Positions 26,227-35,689 of a stretch of DNA of 64,000 nt are shown piece by piece. The notes beneath the pieces were generated by a model. That model was given only the letters and a program-made list of their open reading frames with translations. It was not told where the DNA came from and did not search any database. The position numbers and the translations under genes are program-made. The DNA is taken from assembly GCF_009604405.1 (NCBI RefSeq), contig NZ_WEGK01000011.1, positions 186,001 to 250,000 on the forward strand, written 5' to 3'. This DNA is from Nocardia macrotermitis (GTDB lineage Bacteria; Actinomycetota; Actinomycetes; Mycobacteriales; Mycobacteriaceae). Position 1 is the stretch's first letter, and the number at the start of each line of letters is the position of its first letter.

Positions 26227-26799
26227 ATGAGTAAACACGGTTTGACCGAATCGGCCGACGCGGTGGGTGAGCGCGTCGCACGGGCCGGGGAGGCGGTACG
26301 GCGGCTGACCCGGTGGCATGACGACTTCCCCACTCCCGGTGTGCGTTTCGCCGATCTGACGCCGGTGTTCGCCGATGCCGAGGGATTCCACGCGGTGATC
26401 GACTGCCTGGGCGCGTGCGCGCCGGACGCGGATCTGGTGGCCGGGGTGGACGCGCGCGGCTTCCTGCTCGGCGCGGGCGTCGCGGCCTCGCTGGGCACCG
26501 GCGTGGTCGCGGTGCGCAAGGCCGGTAAGCTGCCGCCGCCGGTGCTCTCGCGCGAGTACACCCTCGAATATGGTTCCGCCGCACTGGAAATCCCTGCCGA
26601 CGGTATCGATCTGAAGGGCCGCAGGGTGCTGCTGCTGGACGACGTGCTGGCCACCGGCGGCACCCTGGCCGCTGCGGCCGGTTTGTTCGCCGCGGCCGGC
26701 GCCGAGGTGGTCGCCGCCGCGGTGGTGCTCGAGCTGAGCGCCCTGGGCGGGCGGGCGCATCAGGGTGATTATTCGTTGACTTCGATTGTGCAGCTGTAG
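26227..26799 (+). CDS. apt: Adenine phosphoribosyltransferase
   Basis: A 190-residue purine-salvage enzyme that joins adenine to PRPP to give AMP. The PRPP-binding loop is VLLLDDVLATGGT and the N-terminal substrate region reads DFPTPGVRFADLTPVF. ATG 26227 has GGAG nine bases upstream; an ATG five codons earlier is in frame. It keeps its known place just upstream of rel, though three extra genes now intervene. Confidence 0.95.
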   Translation: MSKHGLTESADAVGERVARAGEAVRRLTRWHDDFPTPGVRFADLTPVFADAEGFHAVIDCLGACAPDADLVAGVDARGFLLGAGVAASLGTGVVAVRKAGKLPPPVLSREYTLEYGSAALEIPADGIDLKGRRVLLLDDVLATGGTLAAAAGLFAAAGAEVVAAAVVLELSALGGRAHQGDYSLTSIVQL

Positions 26800-26946
26800 A
26801 TTTCGGTCTGCGGTTGTGGGGTGGCCGAGGGGTCGCTATGCTCGTGCCCGCGGCGGCGCGGCCGGATGCCGGGTCGTTCGCGGGCAGACCGAAATCATCG
26901 CTGTTCCTCAGCGATCACACAGGGATCCGGATCCATACTCACAGTT

Positions 26947-27357
26947 ATGAGCCGAGCGCAGCACACCAGAATCAGCATCGCCATCGTGGGCGCGGTGGGA
27001 GTCGTCTTCGCGGTCGGCGCCGCCACCGCCTCGGCCTCGCCGTCGGTGGATGTGCACGGTGGGGAGACCATCACCGCGCGCGTCTCGGGGGAGAAGCCGG
27101 GGCAGTCCTGCCGGATCACGGCCACGGGTATCGATATGCCGTGGCATGCGGTGGCTCAGGACGGTACGGTCAGCCTGGACAGCGGGCCGGTGCGGCAGGG
27201 GCGGCACGATGCGCGCGTGGTCTGCGAGAATCCGCAGGTCGGGGCGTCCTCGGCGCATACCGTCGGGCATGAGCAGGATGTGTTCACCGGGCACTGGGCG
27301 CCGGCTTTCGAATTCCTCCAGCATCACCGGCTCGAATTCCTGACCCCGCGCCGCTGA
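26947..27357 (+). CDS. Small secreted protein, unknown
   Basis: A 136-residue protein with a clear signal peptide, likely cut near TASASP. The mature part of about 100 residues has two cysteines (in QSCRITA and VVCENP) that could form one disulfide, and reads as a small beta-sandwich. It is not a family I can name. The gene begins 147 bp after apt and converges with the small membrane protein gene. Confidence 0.8.
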   Translation: MSRAQHTRISIAIVGAVGVVFAVGAATASASPSVDVHGGETITARVSGEKPGQSCRITATGIDMPWHAVAQDGTVSLDSGPVRQGRHDARVVCENPQVGASSAHTVGHEQDVFTGHWAPAFEFLQHHRLEFLTPRR

Positions 27358-27364
27358 CGCGCTC

Positions 27365-27661
27365 TCAGAGGCGGCCGAAGATGCGCGCCACGAGACCGGC
27401 CGCGAGTAGCCAGAACGCCGCTGCCAGACCGTAATCCACGACGATGTTCAGTTCGTGATTGCCCGTGTCGAACAGTCCGGGGAAGAACAGCGCGAGCGAT
27501 TCGGCCAGCGAGGTGATGACGGTGAATATTCTGTTCACCGGATTCACTCCGAACAGCAGCATCAGCATGTGCACGATCTCGATAAGGGCGAAGATACTGC
27601 CGACAGCGCTGATGAGCGCGCCCACCGGGCCACGGCCGGGGGCTCTGCGATATCTGTCCAT
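27365..27661 (-). CDS. Small membrane protein of YGGT-like layout
   Basis: A 98-residue protein with a short basic N-terminus, a hydrophobic stretch (about 14-38) and a second near the C-terminus (about 74-94), joined by a segment containing NPVNRIFTVITSLAESL and GLFD. The layout and the NP...F...T motif resemble YggT proteins, but similarity is weak. It is convergent with the preceding secreted protein gene, eight bases apart. Confidence 0.7.
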   Translation of the reverse strand: MDRYRRAPGRGPVGALISAVGSIFALIEIVHMLMLLFGVNPVNRIFTVITSLAESLALFFPGLFDTGNHELNIVVDYGLAAAFWLLAAGLVARIFGRL

Positions 27662-27893
27662 ACTGAGCGGATCCCGTCGCCGAATCGCTAAAACCGTTAG
27701 GCCACTTGGTAAGTCGAGTTTACATCGATCCGGGGCGGTCCGGCCAGTGTCGACGGATCGACGCGTTCGGCTCAGGTGCGGTGGCGGCTGCCCGATCCGG
27801 CGGCGAGGAATGCGTTGCGCGGCAACGGTTCACCCTGCTGTGGCGGGTCACACAGCCGTGCGGGTCTTGCGTGAACCTGTCCGGTTGGCTAAC

Positions 27894-27943
27894 GTGGTCG
27901 AGTCTCATTCCCGTTGATCGGAGTAGTGCCGTTGCTCTTCTGA
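27894..27943 (+). promoter_or_regulatory. Possible leader peptides upstream of the ABC-F gene
   Basis: Two tiny frames precede the ABC-F gene in a 346-bp gap: GTG to TGA at 27894-27917 (MVESHSR) and GTG to TGA at 27926-27943 (MPLLF), the second with GGAG just ahead. TAACGT at 27889-27894 could be a -10. Antibiotic-responsive ABC-F genes often have such leaders, so attenuation is conceivable. The rest of the gap shows nothing clear. Confidence 0.3.
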
Positions 27944-28007
27944 GGTGACTGTCGAGTGGCCCGCGTCCCGCGCGCCGCATTCTCGCGAACCTCTCAGGAG
28001 TGTGCAC

Positions 28008-29594
28008 ATGTCTATTTCCGTTTCGCTGTCCGATCTCACCTTCGCCTGGCCCGACGGCGCCCCCGTCTTCGAGGGGCTGGACGCGGTGCTCGGGCCCGCT
28101 CACCTGGGGTTGGTCGGGAGCAACGGGGTTGGGAAATCCACCCTCTTGCGGTTGATCGCCGGTGAGTTGCGGCCTGCGCGCGGGTCGATCACGGTCGGTG
28201 GCACGCTCGGATATCTTCGCCAGGATCTCGGTCTCTCCGCAGGTCAACGGGTTGATTCGGTACTCGGGATCGATGCGGTGCGCCACGCGTTGCACCGGAT
28301 CGAATCGGGGGAGGGGTCCGAGTCGGACTTCGAACTCGTGGGTAATCGCTGGGATGTCGAGGAGGCCGCGGTCGCGCTGCTCGGGCGGTTGGGCCTGGAT
28401 TATCTGGCCGGGGATGTCGCGCAGCTGGATCGTCGCCTGGAGACGCTCTCGGGCGGGGAGACGGTGCTGCTCGGCCTGGTCGCCGAACTGCTGCGCGAAC
28501 CCGATGTGCTGCTGCTCGACGAGCCCACCAACAATCTGGATCTGCATGCGCGCCAACGACTCTACGAGGTCGTCGGCCAGTTCCCCGGCACCGTGCTGAT
28601 CGTCAGCCACGATCGGGAACTGCTGAACCGGATGGGTGTCATCGCCGAACTGCGGCGCGGCGAAATCCGTTCCTTCGGTGGGAATTTCGACGCCTACGAG
28701 GAGATCATCGAGGCCGAACAGGAGTCCGCGCGGGCGGCGATCCGCGATGCGCGCGGCGATGTGCGCAAGCAGTCGCGGGAACTGGTGGAGGCGCGGATCA
28801 AACTGGATCGCCGCCAGCGGTACGGGCAGAAGATGTTCGAGCAGAAGCGTGAGCCGAAAATCGTTATGGGCGAACGCAAACGGCAGGCGCAGGTGTCGGC
28901 GGGCAAGTTGCGCAACAACCACATCGCGAAGGTGGAGCAGGCGCGCGAGACGCTGGATCGCGCGCAGGACCAGTTGCGGGACGATCGGGAGATCCGGGTG
29001 GATCTGCCCGGGACGCGGCTGTATCCGGGACAGGACGTCATCGAGTTGGAGCAGGTGCGGCTGGCGAACGGTCCGGTGGTCACACTGCGGGTGAACGGCC
29101 CGGAGCGGATCGCGCTGACCGGGCGCAACGGCGCGGGCAAGACCACGCTGCTGCGCCGGATCGCCGCCGAGCCGCCGAAGGTGCCGTGGCGGATGCTGCC
29201 GCAGCGCCTGGACGTGTTCGACGAGCAGCGCTCGGTCTTCGAGAACGTCTCGGCCGCAACGCCGCACGCCACCGCCGAGCGGGTGCGCGCCCAGCTGGCC
29301 CGCTTCCTGTTCCGCGGGACGGACGCCGATGTGGCGGCGGGCGCGCTATCGGGCGGGGAACGGTTGCGGGCGGCGCTGGCGATGCTGCTGCTGGCCGATC
29401 CCGCACCCCGGCTGCTGCTCCTGGATGAGCCGACCAACAATCTCGATCTGCCGAGCCTCGCGCATCTCACCGAGGCGCTCACCGGATTCGAGGGCGCGCT
29501 GATCGTGGTCAGTCACGACCGGCGATTCCTGGAGGAGATCGGGGTGACCCGTTGGCTGGAACTGGGGCAGGAGGGTCTGTCCGAGGACCCGTGA
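28008..29594 (+). CDS. ABC-F family ATPase
   Basis: A 528-residue soluble protein with two ABC cassettes and no membrane domain. Cassette 1 has GSNGVGKST, signature LSGGE and Walker B LLLLDEPTNNLDL; cassette 2 has GRNGAGKTT, LSGGERLR and LLLLDEPTNNLDL. A charged linker of about 80 residues separates them. ABC-F proteins bind the ribosome; some protect it from antibiotics as in the actinomycete TlrC/OleB group, others are translation factors. Its isolated insertion between apt and rel favours an accessory, possibly resistance, role. ATG 28008 follows CAGGAG. Confidence 0.92.
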   Translation: MSISVSLSDLTFAWPDGAPVFEGLDAVLGPAHLGLVGSNGVGKSTLLRLIAGELRPARGSITVGGTLGYLRQDLGLSAGQRVDSVLGIDAVRHALHRIESGEGSESDFELVGNRWDVEEAAVALLGRLGLDYLAGDVAQLDRRLETLSGGETVLLGLVAELLREPDVLLLDEPTNNLDLHARQRLYEVVGQFPGTVLIVSHDRELLNRMGVIAELRRGEIRSFGGNFDAYEEIIEAEQESARAAIRDARGDVRKQSRELVEARIKLDRRQRYGQKMFEQKREPKIVMGERKRQAQVSAGKLRNNHIAKVEQARETLDRAQDQLRDDREIRVDLPGTRLYPGQDVIELEQVRLANGPVVTLRVNGPERIALTGRNGAGKTTLLRRIAAEPPKVPWRMLPQRLDVFDEQRSVFENVSAATPHATAERVRAQLARFLFRGTDADVAAGALSGGERLRAALAMLLLADPAPRLLLLDEPTNNLDLPSLAHLTEALTGFEGALIVVSHDRRFLEEIGVTRWLELGQEGLSEDP

Positions 29595-29829
29595 CGGGTC
29601 TCTGCGAATTCGTGGCATCTTCGGGGAACTGTCCGGTGGCGGCCGGCGTTCTGTAAAGATGCCGGTATCGCCCCGCCACCGGATAGGCCGATCGATGCCG
29701 TCGGTGCCCTGGAACGGGGTGCGTTTCCCAGGAATCGGCGGTTGTCGGTGGCGGGGATTAAAGTTGGTGGTCTGAGCCGCACCGGCACATCGGATAGGGT
29801 GTTCCGGTCGAGGCGGGAGAGGTGGTGGC

Positions 29830-32235
29830 ATGACTCAGCATCTGGAAAAGGCGAATGCCGAGCAAACGATCGCTGGCGATCGTGTCACACCCGTGCCCAA
29901 GGCCGCCCCCGCCAAGCCCGCGCCCGCGCCGACGCCGCGGGCCATGCCGCCGCGGCAGCCGGGCAGCCCGGCGGTCGTGTCCACCTCGGCCTCGCGCCGG
30001 GTGCGGGCCCGGCTGGCCCGCCGGATGACCGGTCAGCGCGGTATCGCGGCGGTCAAACCGGTGCTGGAGCCGTTGGCGACGGTGCATCGCGAGCTGTATC
30101 CGAAGGCCAATCTGCAACTGCTGCAACGCGCGTTCGACGTCGCCGACGAGAAGCACGCGCCGCAGTTCCGCAAGTCCGGCGACCCGTACATCACCCATCC
30201 GCTGGCGGTGGCCAATATCCTGGCCGAGCTGGGCATGGACACCACGACCCTGGTCGCGGCGCTGCTGCACGACACGGTCGAGGACACCGGCTACTCGCTG
30301 GAGGAGTTGACCGAGGAGTTCGGCCAGGAGGTCGCGCATCTGGTCGACGGCGTCACCAAGCTGGACAAGGTCAATCTGGGCGCCGCGGCCGAGGCCGAGA
30401 CCATCCGCAAGATGATCATCGCGATGGCGCGTGATCCCCGTGTGCTGGTCATCAAGGTCGCCGACCGCCTGCACAATATGCGCACCATGCGCTTCCTGCC
30501 GCCGGAGAAGCAGGCCAAGAAGGCCCGCGAGACGCTGGAAGTCATTGCGCCGCTTGCCCATCGGCTCGGTATGGCCACGGTCAAGTGGGAGCTGGAGGAT
30601 CTCGCGTTCGCGATTCTGCACGCCAAGAAGTACGACGAGATCGTGCGTCTGGTCGCCGATCGCGCGCCCTCGCGGGACACCTATCTGGCCAAGGTGCGCG
30701 CGGAGATCGTGAATACGCTGGCCGCGAGCCGGATCAACGCGAGTGTCGAGGGTCGGCCCAAGCACTACTGGTCGATCTATCAGAAGATGATCGTCAAGGG
30801 TAAGGACTTCGACGACATCCACGATCTGGTCGGTATCCGCATCCTGTGCGAGGAGGTGCGCGACTGCTACGCGGCGGTCGGTGTGGTGCACTCGCTGTGG
30901 CAGCCGATGGCGGGCCGGTTCAAGGACTACATCGCGCAGCCGCGGTACGGGGTGTACCAGTCGCTGCACACCACGGTCGTCGGTCCGGACGGCAAGCCGC
31001 TCGAGGTGCAGATCCGCACCCGGGACATGCACCGGACCGCGGAGTTCGGTATCGCCGCGCACTGGCGGTACAAGGAGACCAAGGGTAAGCATTCCGGTGA
31101 TCTCGCCGAGGTCGACGATATGGCCTGGATGCGTCAGTTGCTGGACTGGCAGCGGGAGGCCGCGGATCCGGCGGAGTTCCTGGAGTCGCTGCGGTTCGAT
31201 CTGAAGTCGCCGGAGATCTTCGTGTTCACCCCGAAGGGTGATGTGATCACGCTGCCGCAGAAGTCGACGCCGGTCGATTTCGCGTACGCGGTGCACACCG
31301 AGGTCGGGCACAAGTGCATCGGCGCGCGGGTGAACGGGCGGCTGGTCGCGTTGGAACGGCAACTGGAGAACGGTGAGGTCGTCGAGATCTTCACATCCAA
31401 GGCGCAGAACGCCGGGCCCAGTCGCGACTGGCAGAACTTCGTCGTCTCGCCGCGGGCGAAGGCGAAGATTCGCCAGTGGTTCGCCAAGGAGCGTCGGGAG
31501 GAGGCGCTGGAGGCGGGTAAGGAGCAGATCTCCAAGGAGGTCCGCCGTTCCGGCCTGCCGTTGCAGCGGTTGATGAGCGTCGACGCGATGACAGCGCTGG
31601 CGCACGAGCTGCACTACTCGGACATCTCCGCGCTGTACGCGGCGGTGGGGGAGAACCAGGTCTCGGCGCATCACGTGGTGCAGCGTCTGATGGCGCAGCT
31701 CGGCGGCGTCGGCGACGTGGAAAACGAACTGGCCGAACGGAGTACGCCGTCCACGCTGCCGCTGCGACAGCGGTCCGGCGGCGATGCCGGTGTCGAAATC
31801 CCCGGTGCGCCGGGGACTGTCGCGAAACTGGCGAAGTGCTGCACGCCGGTGCCGGGCGACGAGATCATGGGTTTCGTGACCCGCGGCGGTGCGGTGAGCG
31901 TGCACCGCACCGACTGCACGAACGCGGATTCCCTACAGGCGCAACAGGAACGGATCATCGAGGTCACCTGGGCCCCGTCACCGTCCTCGGTCTTCCTGGT
32001 CGCCATCCAGATCGAGGCGCTGGACCGCACCCGCCTGCTTTCGGATGTGACCAAGGTGCTCGCCGACGAGAAGGTGAACATCCTCTCGGCCTCGGTGATG
32101 ACCTCCGGCGACCGGGTGGCGATCAGCAAGTTCACCTTCGAGATGGGCGATCCCAAACACCTCGGCCACCTGCTGAACGTGGTGCGCAATGTGGAGGGCG
32201 TGTACGACGTCTACCGGGTGACCTCGGCCGCGTAA
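29830..32235 (+). CDS. rel: Bifunctional (p)ppGpp synthetase/hydrolase Rel
   Basis: An 801-residue stringent-response enzyme. Domains in order are the HD hydrolase (HDTVEDT at about 147-153, so hydrolysis is intact), the nucleotidyltransferase (GIRILCEEVRDCYA and YQSLHTTV), the TGS domain (EIFVFTPKGDVITLP), a helical region with the conserved CCTPVPGD zinc motif and a C-terminal ACT domain. The N-terminal 60 residues are Pro/Ala-rich. It is the only long RelA/SpoT protein in the window. Confidence 0.97.
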   Translation: MTQHLEKANAEQTIAGDRVTPVPKAAPAKPAPAPTPRAMPPRQPGSPAVVSTSASRRVRARLARRMTGQRGIAAVKPVLEPLATVHRELYPKANLQLLQRAFDVADEKHAPQFRKSGDPYITHPLAVANILAELGMDTTTLVAALLHDTVEDTGYSLEELTEEFGQEVAHLVDGVTKLDKVNLGAAAEAETIRKMIIAMARDPRVLVIKVADRLHNMRTMRFLPPEKQAKKARETLEVIAPLAHRLGMATVKWELEDLAFAILHAKKYDEIVRLVADRAPSRDTYLAKVRAEIVNTLAASRINASVEGRPKHYWSIYQKMIVKGKDFDDIHDLVGIRILCEEVRDCYAAVGVVHSLWQPMAGRFKDYIAQPRYGVYQSLHTTVVGPDGKPLEVQIRTRDMHRTAEFGIAAHWRYKETKGKHSGDLAEVDDMAWMRQLLDWQREAADPAEFLESLRFDLKSPEIFVFTPKGDVITLPQKSTPVDFAYAVHTEVGHKCIGARVNGRLVALERQLENGEVVEIFTSKAQNAGPSRDWQNFVVSPRAKAKIRQWFAKERREEALEAGKEQISKEVRRSGLPLQRLMSVDAMTALAHELHYSDISALYAAVGENQVSAHHVVQRLMAQLGGVGDVENELAERSTPSTLPLRQRSGGDAGVEIPGAPGTVAKLAKCCTPVPGDEIMGFVTRGGAVSVHRTDCTNADSLQAQQERIIEVTWAPSPSSVFLVAIQIEALDRTRLLSDVTKVLADEKVNILSASVMTSGDRVAISKFTFEMGDPKHLGHLLNVVRNVEGVYDVYRVTSAA

Positions 32236-32248
32236 CCGGCTGGAGTTC

Positions 32249-32276
32249 GCGCAACCTCAGCCGGAACCTGTTGCGC
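32249..32276 (+). terminator. Possible terminator after rel
   Basis: GCGCAAC at 32249-32255 pairs with GTTGCGC at 32270-32276, 13 bp after the rel stop. An overlapping CCGGCTG/CAGCCGG stem is an alternative fold. No T-tract. Confidence 0.5.
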
Positions 32277-32523
32277 TACTGACATATTCGGCGGAGTCGA
32301 CTCGGAATGCCGTATCGATTCCACCGTCTCGGGTACACACCGCGACGTGTCGGAGACAGGGCCGGGGTATCAGAGACAAGACTCGAGGGCTTGCGTTGGC
32401 AGCCGAACGGGCCATCGTGAGCACCGACGCCACCGGCGGCATGTTCGTCTGGGCATCCTTCACCGACGGCACCGACACGGCCAATCACTCTCGCGCGCTG
32501 TCGTGAACGGTCGCGCAAGCGGA

Positions 32524-33402
32524 TCAGCCGGTCACGGGCGCGGCGTCGGTGGTTTCGGTCCCGGCCGCCTGCGCCCGGGACAGCAGCACCGCCCCGACGC
32601 ACATCACGATCACCGAGGCCAGGACGAAAGCCGTGCCGACCGGACCACTGCGCAGGCGCTCGTTCAGGACGGTGAGCCCGATGAAGGCCGCGCCGAGCGG
32701 TTCGGCCACGGTGAACGCCGGGAGCGACGCCGACAATGGGCCCACCTGATAGCCACGCTGTTGCAGATAGAGTCCGGCGATTCCGGCGGCCACCAGGGTG
32801 TAGGGCTGCCAGCTGGTCAGTACCGCATTCAGGCCGTCGCCGAACAATTGGGTGACGTGTTCGGTGAGGGCGGCGGAGATGCCGAACAGCAGACCGGCGG
32901 CGGTCCCCAGCAGCAATGCTTGCAGCGCCGGAATGCGGATCGTGGTGGCGATGACGATGCCGACCACGATCAGTCCGCCCAGCAGCCCCAGCGGCCCGAT
33001 CCAGCGATGCCAGGGCGCGTCGGTATTGCCCTCGGTCGGATCGCCCACGACCAGGAAGACCGCCAGCGCCGCGGACAGCGCCGCGGCCTGCGCCCACATC
33101 ATCGGCGTGACCCGCCGCCCGCTGTAGTGCGCGGCCAGCGGCAGCGCGAAGACCAGGGAGGTGACCAGGATCGGCTGGACGACCAGCACCGACCCCATCG
33201 CCAGCGCCGCCACCTGGAAGCCGAATCCGCCCGCGTCGCCGACGATCCCGGCCCACCAGCGCGGATTGCGGATCAACCGGGCGAGCAGGGCGTCGCCCTC
33301 GGGCACGTCGGCCGCCGCCCGCTGCTGCGCCACGGCCGACACGGCGAACATCACCGCGCCGATGAATGCGCAGCCCACGGCTGCCAGGGGTAGTTGAGCC
33401 AC
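32524..33402 (-). CDS. DMT-family (EamA-like) membrane transporter
   Basis: A 292-residue protein with about nine or ten hydrophobic spans and two EamA-like halves; motifs include LVVQPILVTSLVFALPLA in the first half and a conserved PLGAAFIGLTVLNERL in the second. I chose the GTG at 33402 (VAQLPLAAVG), which puts the first span at the N-terminus; the longer frame adds a proline-rich leader unlike the family. Substrates of this group are metabolites or drugs and cannot be read from sequence. It converges on rel. Confidence 0.87.
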   Translation of the reverse strand: MAQLPLAAVGCAFIGAVMFAVSAVAQQRAAADVPEGDALLARLIRNPRWWAGIVGDAGGFGFQVAALAMGSVLVVQPILVTSLVFALPLAAHYSGRRVTPMMWAQAAALSAALAVFLVVGDPTEGNTDAPWHRWIGPLGLLGGLIVVGIVIATTIRIPALQALLLGTAAGLLFGISAALTEHVTQLFGDGLNAVLTSWQPYTLVAAGIAGLYLQQRGYQVGPLSASLPAFTVAEPLGAAFIGLTVLNERLRSGPVGTAFVLASVIVMCVGAVLLSRAQAAGTETTDAAPVTG

Positions 33403-34479
33403 CCGGACAGTCTGCCCGGACGTCCCTGACAACTCGCTCGAGGGGCCCGGCGAGGGCCGCGGCGGCCGGGCGGTGCGAGTCGGCGGTGGCGTCGAGTCGT
33501 CGGCCGAGGGGGATGTGCGCGGGTGGTGAACCGTTCGACCCGATCGATCCGAATGCCGGAATTGCAATCAGCGAAATTACGGCGAATGTGAATTATGCGT
33601 ACCCGGGCGGTAATTCGTGCTTTTCTGTGGAAATATTCGAATTACGGCATTCCGCCGGCATGCAATTCGGTTGTGGCGCGGGTGTGTTCATTGTCGCGAG
33701 AAGTCCCTGCCCCACCTCGAGTGATTGCCGAATGGTTGCTGGTACTTCGGTGTGGCAGGCTCGATCCTCGAAAATTCTTCCGGCGCGGCGGTGTTCGAGG
33801 CCCGGATCCTTCCCGTCTCGAGGTCGCATCACACCGGATGCACTGCGGAGTTCGCCGGATTCTGTTACGGTCTATTGCGTTTCGGGGCTCACACGGCACC
33901 GATGGCAACTCGAATCGATCACCGGCTGCCCTCGCCTGTCGTGGCTCTCGCCCTCCGAACGCCTTGCACACAGCTGGTTAAGGGGGTCGGACGATGCTGA
34001 CCGCGCGCTCAACCTGGAGCAGGCTGGTCGTGATCGCGGGTACCGCCTCGGCGGGCACCACGCGAACGCAGACGTATCCGCAGCCCGTGCGAACCTTCCT
34101 CCCTCCCGTCGGTGCCCGTGGCGTTGCGGCGTTGGCGGCCTTGGACATTCGACCGGATCGTCGGGTTCCGGACGTCGCCGTCGGCGGTTCAGCGGCGTTT
34201 CACTTTTCGGTCTGTCGGCGTGCGATACGCCATCGTGCCTGGCCACCAGGGGAATCCGCGTTTCGCTGCACCGGCGCGAGCTGCGTGAATCGCCATCTTC
34301 GGGCCCGGTGTGAGAATCTGAAAGACCTGGTCGGCGGAATCCCGGGTGTCGCGTGCGGCGCGTCGAGTTCGTCGAATTCGTCGGGTACGGGAGAATTTCC
34401 GTGCCCGTTCACCACGAACTGATCGCCGAGAGGGTCCGACGATGTCGCACGAGGTGCCTGGCGCTGCGGGGGTGGGGGA
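33403..34479. other. 1.08-kb region without a convincing gene, AT-richer core
   Basis: This stretch lies ahead of the type IV-like operon. Several short frames overlap on both strands (for example plus 33994-34422), but none has a good ribosome site, a domain or the codon pattern of neighbours. The part at about 33555-33700 is clearly AT-richer than the genome, with many AATT and GAAT words. It probably holds the operon promoter and may bind a nucleoid protein such as Lsr2. A broken or foreign gene cannot be excluded. Confidence 0.6.
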
Positions 34480-35673
34480 ATGTTGAACTCGTACAAAGAC
34501 GTGCAGCACTGGTTCCCCGCCCTCGAGCCGCAGGACCCCGCGGCGCCGCGGGAGACCGCCGACCCCGATCTCGAGCACACGTTGAGCCAGGGTGGCGCGG
34601 GCCGGTATCCGCACTACATCCAGGAGACCGAACCGGAGCCGTTCGACGTCCCGTTCGGCGGGACCGGTACCCGCCGCGCCGAATTCGTCGGCGGCTGGTC
34701 GGACTGGGTCGCGGGTGATCACGCACCGGGCCCCGACGACGACTACCCGGTGCGCAATGCCGAGCTGGTGCAGTTCCCGTGGGACGAGGAAGCGCAGGCC
34801 CCGGCCCGCCGCCCCCGGCGATCGCGTGCGGACGACGCCGAGGACGCGGCATTCGAGCCGAGGGAGCGGAGTCCCCGCAACGAATCCGATCGGGCCGACG
34901 CGGATTCCCGTACGCGCCGGACCGAGTCCCGTCCCGGCCCACTCGACGATGACGACTGGCCCGGCAACTCCGCGGACTGGCTCGACGACTGGCCCGAGCC
35001 CACCGGCGGCGGTCGCGCCGAAAGCGGCCGCAGAAGCTGGTTTCCCCGTCGCCGTGCGAACCGTCCGAAGAGCGGTCCCGGCGCGGCGACCGCACCGCGC
35101 GGCCGGCGTCAGCAGGCCGGTCCGGGCAGTCTGCGCGTCGCGCTCGTCCTGGGCGTCGCGGTACTGCTGCTCGCGGCCGCGGCGATGTTCGCTGTGTATT
35201 TGCTTCAGACCCGTGGCGGTGCCGCACGTTCCGCGCACGCCGCGAATTCCGCGCGTCCGGTGATTTCGGAGGTCCGGCTCACCGGGGCGACCACCGGCAC
35301 GGTGCTCAGCTGTCCGACCGAGCACATCGGTTCGGTGGTGCGCGGGGCGGGGCCGGGCGGCACCGACTCCGGGCCCGACGCGATCATGTGGTTCCAGCAC
35401 GCCTATTACGTCGACCGTTCCGCCGTACGCGCCCTCGAGGTCGTCGCACCCGACGCGGGTTTGCCTCCGGCGGAAGTGATTCAGCGCGGCATCGACTCGG
35501 TCCCGGCGGGGACCGCGTACTGCGTGCGGGTGGCGCCGTCCGGGGATTCCAGGTATTCGGTGGAGGTCACCGAACAACGGCCCGGTGGCGCGCCCGCGAC
35601 CTACGGCCGACAGACGGTGACCACGAAGGTCGTCGGCGGCCGCACCCTGATCACGGGTATCACGGCCGGTTAA
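34480..35673 (+). CDS. Single-span membrane protein, first gene of the T4SS-like operon
   Basis: A 397-residue protein: about 220 cytoplasmic residues rich in Asp, Glu, Arg and Pro and probably disordered, one membrane span (about 224-244, ALVLGVAVLLLAAAAMFAVYLL), and an extracytoplasmic domain of about 150 residues with two cysteines (SCPTEH, AYCVRV) that may pair. I do not recognise the outer domain. A GGGGG run precedes the ATG. It starts the operon, 16 bp before the ParA-like gene, and may link the cytoplasmic ATPases to the envelope. Confidence 0.8.
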   Translation: MLNSYKDVQHWFPALEPQDPAAPRETADPDLEHTLSQGGAGRYPHYIQETEPEPFDVPFGGTGTRRAEFVGGWSDWVAGDHAPGPDDDYPVRNAELVQFPWDEEAQAPARRPRRSRADDAEDAAFEPRERSPRNESDRADADSRTRRTESRPGPLDDDDWPGNSADWLDDWPEPTGGGRAESGRRSWFPRRRANRPKSGPGAATAPRGRRQQAGPGSLRVALVLGVAVLLLAAAAMFAVYLLQTRGGAARSAHAANSARPVISEVRLTGATTGTVLSCPTEHIGSVVRGAGPGGTDSGPDAIMWFQHAYYVDRSAVRALEVVAPDAGLPPAEVIQRGIDSVPAGTAYCVRVAPSGDSRYSVEVTEQRPGGAPATYGRQTVTTKVVGGRTLITGITAG

Positions 35674-35689
35674 GAGGAGAGCTGAGACG

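Noticed and set aside
33366..34422. Several 80-315-codon open frames between the DMT transporter and the T4SS-like operon
   Set aside because: They overlap on both strands, lack ribosome sites and domains, and have odd composition; high GC alone keeps frames open.
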